Notes: a model not told the origin generated them from the sequence alone. A DNA stretch of 64,000 bases from Selenomonas sp. (GCA_022482925.1 JAKVOG010000001.1:393469-457468); one strand, 5' to 3'; shown: positions 47,898-57,627, numbered from the stretch's first letter. Program-made: numbers and translations.

Positions 47898-48652
47898 GAT
47901 AAACTGGAAGTTACAGAGCGGAAACGAGATCGGTTGAGGAAGGTTGGCGAGATAAGTTACAGGTGACGAGTCGGCACAAGCTCAGCACGGGGTTCGATGG
48001 AACTATTTTTTTGGCTTCCACTGAATGTCCCGCCCTGAGATTGTAGTATTTACTTAGCTGGCGCGCCGGTACCACGGCGCCGCAACGAATCGACGGACCT
48101 AGACAGTACCTACGGCGTGCCAGCCTACGGCAGTCGTTCCAGCCAAAAGAAATAGTTTCCCCTCGCCCTCCGTCGATTAGTGACGACTTCCGGACAGTTC
48201 TCCTTTTGACGGTAGGTCTTGGTTCGATTCGAGCAGGTTTGTTGAATTCCATCATCGAAGGAAGAACCAGCAATGTAGCTGCTTTAGAGAAAAGCAGACA
48301 TCGATGCATCGAGCCCAGCCGCGGGGACAGCACATAGCCATAAGTGGAGCTTTGGTGTTCTGCGTTAAGAAAAAAATTTTGGGCTACCACCCTTCCTTGA
48401 AAAAAACTTTCGTTCAAGCGAAGCGCGTTTAAGTTTGTTTTCAATGATTAATTAAAGCCCAAAATTTTTTTTAGCAGGTTACCTAGGTGGAACGTTGGCT
48501 ATGTGCTGTCCCCGCGGCGGTCTAATTTCTTCGAACTAAGCGCTCCTTTGCTGCATTATATTTACTCGTTCTCCGAACTTTGTCTGAGCAGGTTTGATCG
48601 TACTTAGCCTCGGTGCTTCTTCGATGAACTGAGCGACCTATTCCAGTTTATC
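47898..48652. ncRNA. Candidate giant structured RNA (about 755 nt), family unassigned
   Basis: Both ends close in a perfect 12-bp helix: GATAAACTGGAA (47898-47909) with TTCCAGTTTATC (48641-48652). Nested inside are GCTCAG/CTGAGC (47980-47985 / 48629-48634), a 10-bp helix AATCGACGGA/TCCGTCGATT (48088-48097 / 48169-48178), a perfect 23-bp helix (48318-48340 / 48496-48518) and within that a perfect 16-bp helix (48370-48385 / 48456-48471). A 7-bp hairpin CTGCTTT/AAAGCAG lies near 48290. A 178-codon minus frame (47911-48444) has no recognisable domain. Sense strand is unresolved; G-U pairs and purine-rich loops weakly favour plus. If minus, it would follow phoU by 5 nt. Confidence 0.72.
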
Positions 48653-48656
48653 AGTC

Positions 48657-49328
48657 CTATGATAATTTCTTCTTTTGATGAATACGCTCCGCCGTTTCCA
48701 GATAGATGACCCACTCAGCGATATTGACGGCGTGATCACCTACCCGTTCCAGGAAGCGGGAGATGAACAGCAGATTCGTTACCCGCTCCGGATGCCGGGC
48801 TTCATCGGTCACGAACTTTGACAACGAGTAGAAGGTCCGCTCGAAAATCTCATCCATCTTCCGATCCATATGCCGTACCTCATCAGCCAGCTGCACGTCA
48901 GCCTTGAGATAAGCCTCCATTGCCTTTGCCACCATCTCCTGCCCGCAATCAGCCAGTTCCCGGATCAGCTGCAGGCGCTCGCGATCCAATGGTTCCTTCA
49001 GATTGCTGGCCGTCCGCGCAATATCAAAAGCGTGATCGCCAATGCGCTCAATATCGGTCGAAATCTTGAACCCCGTAGCAATGACCCGGAGGTCATGGGC
49101 AATCGGCTGCTGCTTTGCGATCAGCAGCAGGCAGGTATCCTCGATATCAATGATCATATCATCGATGACATCATCCTCCTGCATCACCTCTGCTGCCATT
49201 GCCCGATCACCATTGCACAGTGCCTTCATGGACTTGTCCAGTGCAGCACCGGCCCGTATACCCATCTGATAGACTTTCTCCTGTACCTGTTTCAGCTCTT
49301 TGATGAATTCCTGTCTCGTCTGCTCCAT
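48657..49328 (-). CDS. phoU: Phosphate signalling protein PhoU
   Basis: 223 residues, two PhoU repeats of three helices each. Typical segments: ALCNGDRAMAAEVMQEDDVIDDMIIDIED, LRVIATGFKISTDIERIGDHAFDIA and FISRFLERVGDHAVNIAEWVIYL with the metal-binding E..GDH motif twice. It links the Pst transporter to PhoR and keeps the regulon off when phosphate is plentiful. Its ATG overlaps the pstB stop (TGATG). The structured region 47898-48652 begins 5 nt beyond its stop. Confidence 0.97.
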   Translation of the reverse strand: MEQTRQEFIKELKQVQEKVYQMGIRAGAALDKSMKALCNGDRAMAAEVMQEDDVIDDMIIDIEDTCLLLIAKQQPIAHDLRVIATGFKISTDIERIGDHAFDIARTASNLKEPLDRERLQLIRELADCGQEMVAKAMEAYLKADVQLADEVRHMDRKMDEIFERTFYSLSKFVTDEARHPERVTNLLFISRFLERVGDHAVNIAEWVIYLETAERIHQKKKLS

Positions 49329-50077
49329 CAGCCAAACCTCCCCGTAATATAGTCTTCCGTCTTCTTGTCATGCGGCTTCGTGAAGATCACATTCGTCTCA
49401 TCATGCTCGATCAGCTTGCCGTTGAGGAAGAATGCCGTATAATCCGATACCCGGGCCGCCTGCTGCATATTATGCGTCACCATGACGATCGTGTATTGCT
49501 GCTTGATCTCGGCCACCAGTTCCTCGATCTTCATCGTCGAGATCGGGTCCAGTGCCGAACACGGCTCGTCCATGAGTACGACCTCCGGTTCCACGGCCAT
49601 GACGCGGGCAATGCAGAGACGCTGCTGCTGTCCACCGGACATCCCCATCGCTGAAGCATTCAGCCGGTCTTTCACCTCATCCCAAAGAGCCGCCCCCCGC
49701 AGGCTTTTCTCGACGATCTCATCGAGCTTCTTCTTATCCTTCAATCCATGTACCCGGCAGCCATAGGCTACATTGTCATAGATGGACATTGGGAAAGGAT
49801 TGGGCCGCTGGAATACCATGCCCACCCGCTTGCGCAGATTAACCAGATCCACATCATCCTGATAGATATTCTCGCCATCCAGACGGATCTCACCATCGAT
49901 GTGCACACCATCAATAAGATCATTCATCCGGTTCAGGGTCCGCAGGAAGGTGGACTTACCACAGCCTGACGGCCCGATCAGCGCCACTACCTGGTGTTCC
50001 GGCACTTCGAGGGATACATCATACAGCGCCTGGTGGTCTCCATAGTATAAATTCAAATCATCGACTTTCATCTTCAT
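49328..50077 (-). CDS. pstB: Phosphate ABC transporter ATP-binding protein PstB
   Basis: 249 residues, intact. Walker [13 protein letters not shown]-loop [19 protein letters not shown] (the PNPFPMSI run is diagnostic for PstB), signature [16 protein letters not shown], Walker [14 protein letters not shown] and the switch His in VTHNMQQA. The frame opens at 50173, but GTGGAGG precedes the ATG at 50077. Lies apart from pstSCA, which is 4 kb away on the same strand. Confidence 0.98.
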   Translation of the reverse strand: MKMKVDDLNLYYGDHQALYDVSLEVPEHQVVALIGPSGCGKSTFLRTLNRMNDLIDGVHIDGEIRLDGENIYQDDVDLVNLRKRVGMVFQRPNPFPMSIYDNVAYGCRVHGLKDKKKLDEIVEKSLRGAALWDEVKDRLNASAMGMSGGQQQRLCIARVMAVEPEVVLMDEPCSALDPISTMKIEELVAEIKQQYTIVMVTHNMQQAARVSDYTAFFLNGKLIEHDETNVIFTKPHDKKTEDYITGRFG

Positions 50078-50114
50078 AGAATTATCCTCCACAATCTTGA
50101 TGCAATTCAAGCAT

Positions 50115-50150
50115 AACAAAACCGCAACAGTAAACTGTTGCGGTTTTGTT
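50115..50150. terminator. Perfect 16-bp inverted repeat between phoB and pstB
   Basis: AACAAAACCGCAACAG (50115-50130) and CTGTTGCGGTTTTGTT (50135-50150), TAAA loop. Likely terminates phoB transcripts, so pstB-phoU may need its own promoter or read-through. Confidence 0.85.
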
Positions 50151-50169
50151 AATTCTATGTAAAATCGAT

Positions 50170-50856
50170 TCAAATCCCTCGGACAAAGCGATAACCAACG
50201 CCCCGTACCGTCTCGATGGCTTCAGCCAGTTCCGGTATCGCGGCCAGCTTGGCCCGCAGATGGCGGATATGAACATCCACGGTCCGGGTGTCGCCATAAT
50301 ACTCATAGCCCCAGACACGTTCCAGCAGCTCATCGCGCATGAACGCACGTCCCGGATTGGTCACAAGCAGCTTCAGCAGCTCATATTCCTTTGGGGTGAG
50401 CATCAAGCGCTCGGAACCGAGCCGCGCCGTATAGGAGCTGAAATCCATCACCAGTGGCCCGATGGTCAGCTGCTGCTCTGCTGCCGGCTGGCTGCCCTGA
50501 CTTCGTCGCAGGACGGCCTTGATCCGGGCCAGCAGTTCACGGACAGAGAACGGTTTGACCATGTAGTCATCCGCCCCGAGTTCCAGCCCCAGCACCTTGT
50601 CAATTTCTTCCGACTTCGCCGTCAGCATGATGACGGGAATGGCCTGCGTGGACGGATCTGCTTTGAGCCGGCGGCAGACTTCAAAGCCGTCGATTCCCGG
50701 CAGCATGACATCGAGCAGAACCAGATCAGCCTGTGCTGCCTGTTCCAGTGCCGCCTGCCCATCGGCTGCGGTCAGGGTTTCATACCCATTCCGTTTCAAC
50801 TGCAGTTCCAGCAGCTCCCGGATCGAATCTTCATCATCTACTGCCAGGATCTTCAC
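50170..50856 (-). CDS. phoB: Response regulator PhoB (OmpR/PhoB family)
   Basis: 228 residues. Receiver: [15 protein letters not shown], phosphoacceptor in [13 protein letters not shown], Lys in YMVKPF. C-terminal winged helix: [54 protein letters not shown]. An ATG at 50883 is possible, but GGAAGGGAG stands before the GTG at 50856, which gives a standard receiver start. It precedes pstB-phoU and should answer to the PhoR kinase of this window; all receiver residues are intact, unlike CheB and the HD-GYP protein here. Confidence 0.92.
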   Translation of the reverse strand: MKILAVDDEDSIRELLELQLKRNGYETLTAADGQAALEQAAQADLVLLDVMLPGIDGFEVCRRLKADPSTQAIPVIMLTAKSEEIDKVLGLELGADDYMVKPFSVRELLARIKAVLRRSQGSQPAAEQQLTIGPLVMDFSSYTARLGSERLMLTPKEYELLKLLVTNPGRAFMRDELLERVWGYEYYGDTRTVDVHIRHLRAKLAAIPELAEAIETVRGVGYRFVRGI

Positions 50857-50909
50857 GTCAGTCCGCTCCCTTCCACTCATCAAACCATCCGGATCATTTC
50901 CCGCCAGCC

Positions 50910-51785
50910 TTATCCGGCCAGGCTGGAAAAGGCATCAGCCAGCCGCCCGAATTCGGCCAGCGATAACGTCTCGCCACGGCGCGTCATGTCAATGCCGGCC
51001 TGTTCCATTGCATCGCGAACCTGTTCTTTCGGGAAGCCGCCGCCTTTAAGGGCATTGGACAACGTCTTACGGCGCTGACCAAATGCAGCCTTTACCACGC
51101 GGAAAAACATCTTCTCGCTGGCCACCTGCACAGCCGGCTGCTGACGGACCTTGCAGACAATGACCACACTGTCTACTTCCGGTGCCGGAATGAAGGAGCG
51201 CGGCGGTACATTCAGGACGATTTCCGGCTCCGTATAGTACTGCACGGCAACCGAGAGGGCACCATAGATCTTTGATCCCGGGCTGGCTACCATGCGCTCA
51301 GCCACTTCCTTCTGCACCATCGTGACCATCGTCGTGATCGGCAGATGCCGCTCCAGCAGCGTCATGAGAATCGGAGTCGTGATATAGTACGGCAGATTGG
51401 CCGCTACCTTGAACGGACCTTCGCCCATGATCTCCGGAATATTGACTTTGAGAATATCGCCTGGAACAATCGTGACATTCTCGTAGGCCTTGAGCGTCTC
51501 GGCCAGTATCGCCGGCAGTTTCTTGTCCAGCTCGACTGCCTTGACATCAGCGCCGGCTTCTGCCAGTCCCTGAGTCAGTGTGCCGATGCCCGGTCCGATC
51601 TCCAACACGCGATCACCCGGCTGGATTTCCGCTGCGTCAACGATGCCCTGCACGATGCCGGCATCAATGAGGAAATTCTGCCCCAGTTTCTTGCTCATAT
51701 GCAGACCAAAGGCCTTCAGGATATGGGTCGTTACCTCCCGGCTGGCGATTTTCGGCTGTATGATCTGTTCGTCCTGCTGGTTCAT
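50910..51785 (-). CDS. rsmA: 16S rRNA (adenine 1518/1519-N6)-dimethyltransferase
   Basis: 291 residues (KsgA). SAM-binding motif LEIGPGIGTLTQGLAEAG, catalytic NLPYYITTPIL, and AAFGQRRKTLSNAL near the C-terminus. Its ATG overlaps the rnmV stop by 4 nt (ATGA). Methylates two adenines at the 3' end of 16S rRNA during ribosome assembly. Confidence 0.97.
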   Translation of the reverse strand: MNQQDEQIIQPKIASREVTTHILKAFGLHMSKKLGQNFLIDAGIVQGIVDAAEIQPGDRVLEIGPGIGTLTQGLAEAGADVKAVELDKKLPAILAETLKAYENVTIVPGDILKVNIPEIMGEGPFKVAANLPYYITTPILMTLLERHLPITTMVTMVQKEVAERMVASPGSKIYGALSVAVQYYTEPEIVLNVPPRSFIPAPEVDSVVIVCKVRQQPAVQVASEKMFFRVVKAAFGQRRKTLSNALKGGGFPKEQVRDAMEQAGIDMTRRGETLSLAEFGRLADAFSSLAG

Positions 51786-52330
51786 GCCTGATCCTCCTTG
51801 TCCATTGCTGCCACGGCGGCCTCAAATTCTTCCCGTGTCACTCCATAGTGATTGAGCCGCTTCAAAAAAGTCTTGGCATTCGCAAACCCAAGACCGAGAG
51901 CAGCACCTAGTCTGGCCCGGCGCTGGCTGGCGTCAGCTGCCCCGGACAGATTATAGAGGATGAGATCCGCGCCACTGAACAGGTTGGTCGGCTCCCAGTC
52001 AAGCGTACGAACCTTGGCCAGGGCCTTGCGGATCGCGTCCGGCTTCGCCTGCTCGATGCCGATATCGTCATGGTCAGTCGCTTCTTCGACTGGCACGAAT
52101 GCATGCTTAGCCTCGGGGAAGCGACGGGTCAGATAGGTCCGGATGCGCTCACCGGCGGCATCCGGATCCGTCATGATGATGATGCCGCGCTTCTTGTAGG
52201 CCTGCTCGATATTCTTGAGCGCCTGCGGTTTGAGGTTGAATCCCTCGGTGATGATGCAGTCCGCTTCCACGGCCTTGTCGATGGCAACGACATCCATCTT
52301 GCCTTCAACCACCAATACTTCTTTTATCAT
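51782..52330 (-). CDS. rnmV: Ribonuclease M5
   Basis: 182 residues. TOPRIM domain with VVEGKMDVVAI (catalytic Glu) and IMTDPDAAGERIR (DxD-type acidic site). Matures 5S rRNA; the rnmV-rsmA order is standard in Firmicutes. Overlaps both neighbours by 4 nt. Confidence 0.94.
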   Translation of the reverse strand: MIKEVLVVEGKMDVVAIDKAVEADCIITEGFNLKPQALKNIEQAYKKRGIIIMTDPDAAGERIRTYLTRRFPEAKHAFVPVEEATDHDDIGIEQAKPDAIRKALAKVRTLDWEPTNLFSGADLILYNLSGAADASQRRARLGAALGLGFANAKTFLKRLNHYGVTREEFEAAVAAMDKEDQA

Positions 52331-52998
52331 AAAATCTCCCTTATTGCCTGATATACCTCGGCATGAATTGCCTCAATGCTGCGCAGCTTTCCCGCCTGAT
52401 CGCATTTGACCTGTGACCAGCCATACTTTTGGGCCAGGGCCACATAGGCCCGATGGCAGCGATGCAGATAGTCCGCGTCTTTTTCATGGATATCCTTCGC
52501 CTGGCCGGTCTCCTGCGCCCGGGCTGCGATGAGCCGGTCTGCTATTGCCGGATCCATGTTCAGGAACACGACCCGATCCGGGACCGGCAGTCCCATCTTC
52601 GTGAACTCCAGATCCCAGAGCCAGTCCAGGAATTCATCCCGCTCTTTTGCATCCGTGAGTTTGACTGCCTGATGGACCATGTTGCTCGTCGTGTAGCGAT
52701 CAGCCAGGATGATATCTCCTGCATCATAGAATTTCTTCCACTTCATGCGAAACGACGCATAACGATCCACGGCAAAGAATGTCGATGCCGCAAACGCATT
52801 GACATCTTCGGCGTGACCGCCAAAGTCGCCCCGGAGATACATGCGTACCAGCATCGATGAATCGGCTTCATAATCGGGGAACTCGATCCGGTGGACCCGG
52901 TGCCCGTCGGCCAGCAGATGTTCATAAAGTGCCCGCGTCTGCGTTGCTTTGCCCGAGCCATCGCCCGCCTCGATGATGATCAATTTTCCTTTGCTCAT
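52327..52998 (-). CDS. tmk: Thymidylate kinase family protein
   Basis: 223 residues. P-loop EAGDGSGKATQTRAL, DR(Y/H) motif ILADRYTTSNMVHQ and a lid region (ARAQETGQAKDIHEKD). Phosphorylates dTMP to dTDP. An ATG 6 nt upstream (53004) is an alternative start; GAAGGATAA precedes both. Located between a decarboxylase of the Orn/Lys/Arg family and rnmV. Confidence 0.9.
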   Translation of the reverse strand: MSKGKLIIIEAGDGSGKATQTRALYEHLLADGHRVHRIEFPDYEADSSMLVRMYLRGDFGGHAEDVNAFAASTFFAVDRYASFRMKWKKFYDAGDIILADRYTTSNMVHQAVKLTDAKERDEFLDWLWDLEFTKMGLPVPDRVVFLNMDPAIADRLIAARAQETGQAKDIHEKDADYLHRCHRAYVALAQKYGWSQVKCDQAGKLRSIEAIHAEVYQAIREIL

Positions 52999-53004
52999 TC
53001 TCAT

Positions 53005-54490
53005 TTATCCTTCACAACTTTTATTTTCTGCAAGCTTGTATCCTCCGGACCGACGACCTTCAGTCCCGAGCCGCTGCATCGACTGGATATAGTCGATGGC
53101 CGGCTGGTCGATCCGATCACCTGGGGCCAGTATCGGTATCCCCGGAGGATAGAACATCACCTGCTCCGCTGCAATGCGGCCAACCGACTGCAGGAATGGC
53201 ACCCGCTCCACGGCAGCAAAGAATGCCGCCCGTGGCAGCATGCCCTGCTGAGGAACCGGGGGAGCTTTGCAGCTGCCTCAAAGCTCCCCTGCCCCCGGTG
53301 ATCCCGGGCCAGGGCCTGCAGGGCAGCCAGCAGACGCCCGGTCTCCCGTTCCGTATCCGCATAGGAAATGATGAACAGAAGATTATAGGCATCCGACAGC
53401 TCACACTGAATCTTATAGGTATGCCGCAGGATATGCTCCGCCTCAGGACCGCTGATGCCAAGTCCACGGACACTCACCGTAACCTTGGTAAGATCGAGCC
53501 CGGACGCCCCGTCCTGCGTCATATACTCCTGCCCGAACGACCACAGGCCATCGATCTGATTGATGGCCGCCCGCAGGGACTCAGCCAGCTCGACCGCCCG
53601 GCCGATCAATGCCTGCCCCTGCTCTGCCAGCTGCAGGCGGGCAATATCGAGTGATGCCAGCAGCAGCTGATTCGGACTGGTCGACTGCAGCAGGCTCGCC
53701 GCCTGCCGGACACGTTCCAGGTCAACCCGCGGTCCCCTGGCCAGCAGCATGGACGTCTGCGTCAGTGAGCCCACGATCTTATGCGTGCTCTGCGCTGCCA
53801 TATCGGCTCCGGCATCAATGGCCTGACATGGCAGCTTCTCACTGAACTTCAGATGCGGACCATGGGCCTCATCCACCAGCAGCAGCATGCCATGACCATG
53901 AACGAAATCAGCCACCGCCTGCAGATCGATCGTGACCCCATAATAGGTCGGATAGACCAGCGCCAGTGCCTTTGCTTCCGGATGAGCACGGACAGCTGAC
54001 TCAATATCAGCCAGACAAAGTCCCATGGGTATGCCCAGCCGCTCATCGATTTCCGGCTGGATATATACCGGACTGGCCCCGGCCAGAATCAGCCCCCCGA
54101 TCATCGAGCGATGCGCATTGCGCGGCACCAGCACAACATCCCCGGGATTCAGTGCTCCCATGAGCATGGTATGGATTGCTCCGGTCGTCCCGTTGATCAT
54201 GAACCAGGCCGCATCGGCGCCATAGAGCGCAGCCGCCAGTTCCTGAGCCTCTTTGATGCACATCGTCGGCTCATGCAGGTCATCCAGCTCCTCCATCAGA
54301 GAAACTTCCTCCCGCAGCCCTTCGGCCGTAATCAGCTGCTTCAGCAGCGGATGGGCGCCCAGTCCCTGTTTATGACCCGGTGTATGAAAAGCGAGAGCGC
54401 CATCTCGCGCGTAGGCTTCATGGCCTCCGCAACCGGCGCTCTTAGCTGATCCAACTGTACTGTTTTATCCTGTCTGCTATGATCTGACAT
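53005..54490 (-). CDS. Orn/Lys/Arg decarboxylase family protein (two frameshifts)
   Basis: About 495 residues when an extra base near 54398 and an extra A near 53268 are removed. PLP enzyme: FHTPGHKQGLG at the start, NGTTGAIHTMLMGAL, LVYPTYYGVTIDL, LLVDEAHGPHLKF, and the cofactor Lys in AQSTHKIVGSLTQ. C-terminal domain includes VMFYPPGIPILAPGD. It makes cadaverine, putrescine or agmatine; specificity is not evident. Negativicutes need cadaverine or putrescine linked to their peptidoglycan, so a lysine/ornithine decarboxylase would fit. The ATG at 54490 overlaps the degS stop (TAATG). Confidence 0.87.
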
Positions 54491-55761
54491 TATCGACGAA
54501 CCTTTTTGACCGTATTGATTATCTTCACATTCTTGCCATCATCCGCAGGCTGACGACGGGGAACACGCAGATGCACACGCGTGCCCTTGCCCGGCTGCGA
54601 CACGACACTGACCTCAGCGCCGATAAGCTTGGCTCGTTCCTTCATGCCCAACAGCCCGAACTGCCCCGCGCTCATGCTCTCCTCTTCATCCAACACAGTA
54701 TCTGCATCTGGCGTCTCTGTGTCAGCATCCGTATCAAAGCCCTTGCCTTTATCCTCAATCAGGACAGATAGTGCTTCCGACGTAAATAACAGCCGCAATC
54801 GCGCCGTATCCGTACCAGCATGATGAGCTACATTATTGAGTGCCTCCTGCACAATGCGGAAGATCGCAATCTCCACATGCTTTGGCATATCGTAAGGCTC
54901 GCCCTCTACGCTGAGTTCCGTTGACAGTATGCCCCTTGATGCCATCTGGCCTACCAGCTGATTCAGGGCTGGTGCCAGACCCAAATCATCCAGTGCCATC
55001 GGGCGCATGTCAAAAATGACCTGTCGGACACTGGTCAGGCAGTCCCGGATCTGCTGCCGCAGTCCCTGCAATGTCCGCTTGGCCTCTTCCGGATCATAAT
55101 CCACCAATTTCTCCGCAATCGACGTCTGGAAAATCAGATTAGCCAGATCCTGAGCCGGCCCATCATGAATCTCACGTGACACACGATAGCGTTCTTCTTC
55201 CTGAGCCTTGATGATCCGTGCCCCGACGAACTTATCCTTTCTGTACAGCCTCGATCTTCCAGACGACACCACTTACCTGAGAACTCAGATAAGAAAGTAC
55301 AGACCCGATAGCCAGCGCCAGATGCTCAGCCTGCATCAGCATGATCTGCAGATGGCGCAGACGCAGTTCCAGCTTATCCCGCTGTGAACGCAACGCCTGC
55401 TCCTTCTCGCGCTCCACGCCTAATGCAACCTGCACATTCTTGACAGACTCATAGCTCGCACGAATCTTTTCCTCTGAATAGTTCTGGAAATTGCTGCTGA
55501 CCAGACCAGCTTCTGCTTCTCCTGCTGCTCACGCTGAGCCAGATCATCCACCCGCTGGATAGTCTCGACAGCTTTTTCCTTCAGTTCGGCCAGCAGTTTC
55601 TTACTGTTCTCTACCTCATTCCGGGCTGTCTCATAAATATCGAAAATCTGGGTTTTGTTATCTTCAATAGTATTAATGGTATCGGTCAGGATTTTTTTAA
55701 GAGAACCTTCCTTGAGTCCTCCATTCTCCCCCATCAATGATTGACCTTTCAGGTCTGCCAT
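54490..55761 (-). CDS. degS: DegS-type sensor histidine kinase (two frameshifts)
   Basis: About 420 residues when joined. N-terminal coiled coil of the DegS sensor type (LKKILTDTINTIEDNKTQIFDIYETARNEVENSKK), then VSSNFQNYSEEKIRASYESVKN, QVALGVEREKEQALRSQRDKLELRL, and FVGARIIKAQEEERYRVSREIHDGPAQDLANL with the phospho-acceptor His of HisKA_3 kinases. ATPase domain: IVQEALNNVAHHAG, IEDKGKGFD, FGLLGMKERAKLIGAEV. No membrane segment: a cytoplasmic kinase. Breaks near 55503 and 55243. No DegU-like partner lies in the window; an IS element sits 45 nt upstream of its ATG. Confidence 0.88.
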
Positions 55762-55950
55762 GCTTGTCCTCCATTCTACGATCTATTCACTGGATTGATG
55801 ATGGTCTGGCCTGTCCCCCAATGATTAGACTCTAAAAACGAAAGGATTCTCACGAAATCGTAGATTTATTAGATTTTACGTGCCTTTCCGGCATTGTAAT
55901 GCTTCTGTTCAGCATATTCATGCTAATTCAAAATTACTTTCTCAGATATT

Positions 55951-56820
55951 CTAGGCAACCTGGTGCTCATTGTAGTAGGTCTCTGGTGTGCGGTAGCCAT
56001 TGGCCGAATGGATCCTTTGTCGATTATAAAAAATCCAGATGTACTCGAAAATTGCCGCTTTCGCCTCATCGCGAGTTTTGAAATGCTGGCCATCCAGCCA
56101 CTCCTGCTTGATGCTGCCCCAGAAGCTTTCCATGGGAGCATTATCCCAACAGTTGCCCTTGCGGCTCATGCTGCTAACGAAACCATGGGCTTTAGCCATC
56201 TCCTGATATTGGATTGAGCAATACTGGCTACCACGGTCGGAGTGCAGAATGCAACCTTCCACACTACCGCTGTGATTAATGGCATCCTGTAGCGAATCTA
56301 TAATCAATTGCTTAGTCATACGTGCCCCCATGGACACTCCGACCACCTTACGACCGCATAAATCGAGGATACCGGCCAGATACAGCCATCCCTCATCAGT
56401 CGGGATGTACGTGATATCACTGACCATTTTCTCACATGGATGTTCTGCCTCGAATTGCCGATTAAGAAGATTTTCAGCAACTGGCAGTTTATGGTCGGAA
56501 TAGGTCGTTGCTTTGTACTTGCGACGGTATTTGGTATGCATGTCGTTTGCACGCATAATGCGCGCCACGCGCTTATGATTGACAGGCTTACCCGTATCTC
56601 TGCTGATCTGAGCCGCCATACGCCTTGAGCCGTAAGATTCACGTGTAGCTTTATGCAACTCACGAATTCTTCTTAGCAGGTCCTCGTTGTTCGTTTCACG
56701 CTGACTGGGCTGTCGCCGATGCCAAGCATAATAACCGCTCTTAGACACATTAGCCCATTGTACCATCTTCGCAATCGGATATTTGTCGCGGTTCGCGTCT
56801 ATGTACAAATATCGGATCAC
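55951..56820 (-). CDS. IS3-family transposase orfB
   Basis: 289 residues. HTH_21-type N-terminus (YPIAKMVQWANVSKSGYYAW, RESYGSRRMAAQI), then the DDE integrase core MVSDITYIPTDEGWLYL, CILHSDRGSQYCS and CWDNAPMESFWGSIKQEWL. Begins GTG overlapping the orfA stop (GTGA); a frameshift at the A-rich stretch near the orfA end (CTTAAAAAAAGCC) probably makes the OrfAB fusion. Confidence 0.93.
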   Translation of the reverse strand: MIRYLYIDANRDKYPIAKMVQWANVSKSGYYAWHRRQPSQRETNNEDLLRRIRELHKATRESYGSRRMAAQISRDTGKPVNHKRVARIMRANDMHTKYRRKYKATTYSDHKLPVAENLLNRQFEAEHPCEKMVSDITYIPTDEGWLYLAGILDLCGRKVVGVSMGARMTKQLIIDSLQDAINHSGSVEGCILHSDRGSQYCSIQYQEMAKAHGFVSSMSRKGNCWDNAPMESFWGSIKQEWLDGQHFKTRDEAKAAIFEYIWIFYNRQRIHSANGYRTPETYYNEHQVA

Positions 56821-57110
56821 TTTAGGTTCTTGGCGAAGAAGGCACTGGCTTTTTTTAAGAATTCATTCTCCTGCTCGAGGTCTTTGATGCGCTGGCGCAT
56901 TTGGCGCTTCTCTTCATCTTCCTTATGCAATTTGCCACTGCCGACAAAGGGCTGATCGGGATTTTTTAGGTAGCGTTGTTTCCAGGTATACAGCGAGTTT
57001 ACGTTTATGTCGAGTTCACGAGCCACCCGGCTAGCCGGGACTCCGTTCAATACGCGTTTAACCGCTTCTTCCTTAAATTCGTTACTATAGTTATTTTGCT
57101 TCTTGGACAC
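56817..57110 (-). CDS. IS3-family orfA
   Basis: 97 residues, helix-turn-helix (KEEAVKRVLNGVPASRVARELDINVNSLYTWKQRY) and leucine zipper (KRQMRQRIKDLEQENEFLKKASAFF). Start GTG with GAGGTGATGAGATA ahead. First gene of the IS. Confidence 0.92.
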   Translation of the reverse strand: MSKKQNNYSNEFKEEAVKRVLNGVPASRVARELDINVNSLYTWKQRYLKNPDQPFVGSGKLHKEDEEKRQMRQRIKDLEQENEFLKKASAFFAKNLK

Positions 57111-57215
57111 TATCTCATCACCTCATGGTTCTATTGTACCATTCGTTTATGATGTCCATCAAACGGGGTATAGGCCAGTCTCCCTAACCTCCCAAACCTA
57201 CTCTTTCTATGAATA

Positions 57216-57425
57216 TCATTTATTACGTTTCCGACTGTACAAACGGATAGCCGCCAGTCCAACCAGTGCCCCAAGCAGAATATACAGGTCCGTAGATCGG
57301 AACAAGGAATCCACTCCATTGTCCTGAACCTTGGCATATATTGCCCCCAGAACCAGTAACACTACGAGTACATTCGAAATTACTTTGCCATGTTTCTTCA
57401 ATATATCGATCTCGTCCACCCTCAT
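57216..57425 (-). CDS. Small membrane protein
   Basis: 69 residues with two hydrophobic stretches (VISNVLVVLLVLGAIYAKV and LYILLGALVGLAAIRLY) and a basic end (SRKRNK). AAGGG lies 9 nt before the ATG. No family recognised. Confidence 0.6.
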   Translation of the reverse strand: MRVDEIDILKKHGKVISNVLVVLLVLGAIYAKVQDNGVDSLFRSTDLYILLGALVGLAAIRLYSRKRNK

Positions 57426-57470
57426 TCTATAATACCCTTGCGTTCATTTTACAATATCCCTTTTAAATTT

Positions 57471-57627
57471 TACTATGAAAGTCCAAGAAGTCAAGTCCTA
57501 AAGGGCGCCGACTGATTGGTTCTTTCATGTAAGGGCGCAAGACAGGAGGCCTGCCCGACTGGCTTAAGCTTACTATGAAAGTCCAAGAAGTCAAGTCCTA
57601 AAAGGACGCCGGCTGGTTGTTTCTTTC
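57471..57627. repeat. Tandem imperfect repeat, period 100 bp
   Basis: TACTATGAAAGTCCAAGAAG and the next ~37 nt occur at 57471-57527 and again at 57571-57627 with few changes. The second copy runs into a CCGGCTG/CAGCCGG hairpin. Non-coding, between divergent genes; may be duplicated regulatory DNA or a small RNA. Confidence 0.75.

Larger units (their letters stand above)
55807..57177 (-). mobile_element. IS3-family insertion sequence upstream of degS
   Basis: 1371 bp. Terminal inverted repeats TGGCCTGTCCCCCAATGATT (55807 on plus) and TGGCCTATACCCCGTTTGAT (from 57177 on minus) match in most positions, and a 3-bp duplication GTC (55804-55806, 57178-57180) flanks it. Contains orfA and orfB, both intact. 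Its end lies 45 nt from the degS start, so it either separates degS from its promoter or supplies one. Confidence 0.92.

Noticed and set aside
47911..48444. 178-codon open frame on the minus strand
   Set aside because: Mostly basic, low-similarity translation without a ribosome site or domain; it overlaps the long helices, so it is better seen as a by-product of the structured region.
47898..48652. RNase P RNA, tmRNA or SRP RNA as the identity of the structured region
   Set aside because: Too long, and the hallmark sequences of these RNAs (for example GAGGAAAGTCC of RNase P or a tag-peptide frame of tmRNA) were not found.
57471..57627. CRISPR array
   Set aside because: Only two long, imperfect copies at 100-bp spacing and no cas genes.
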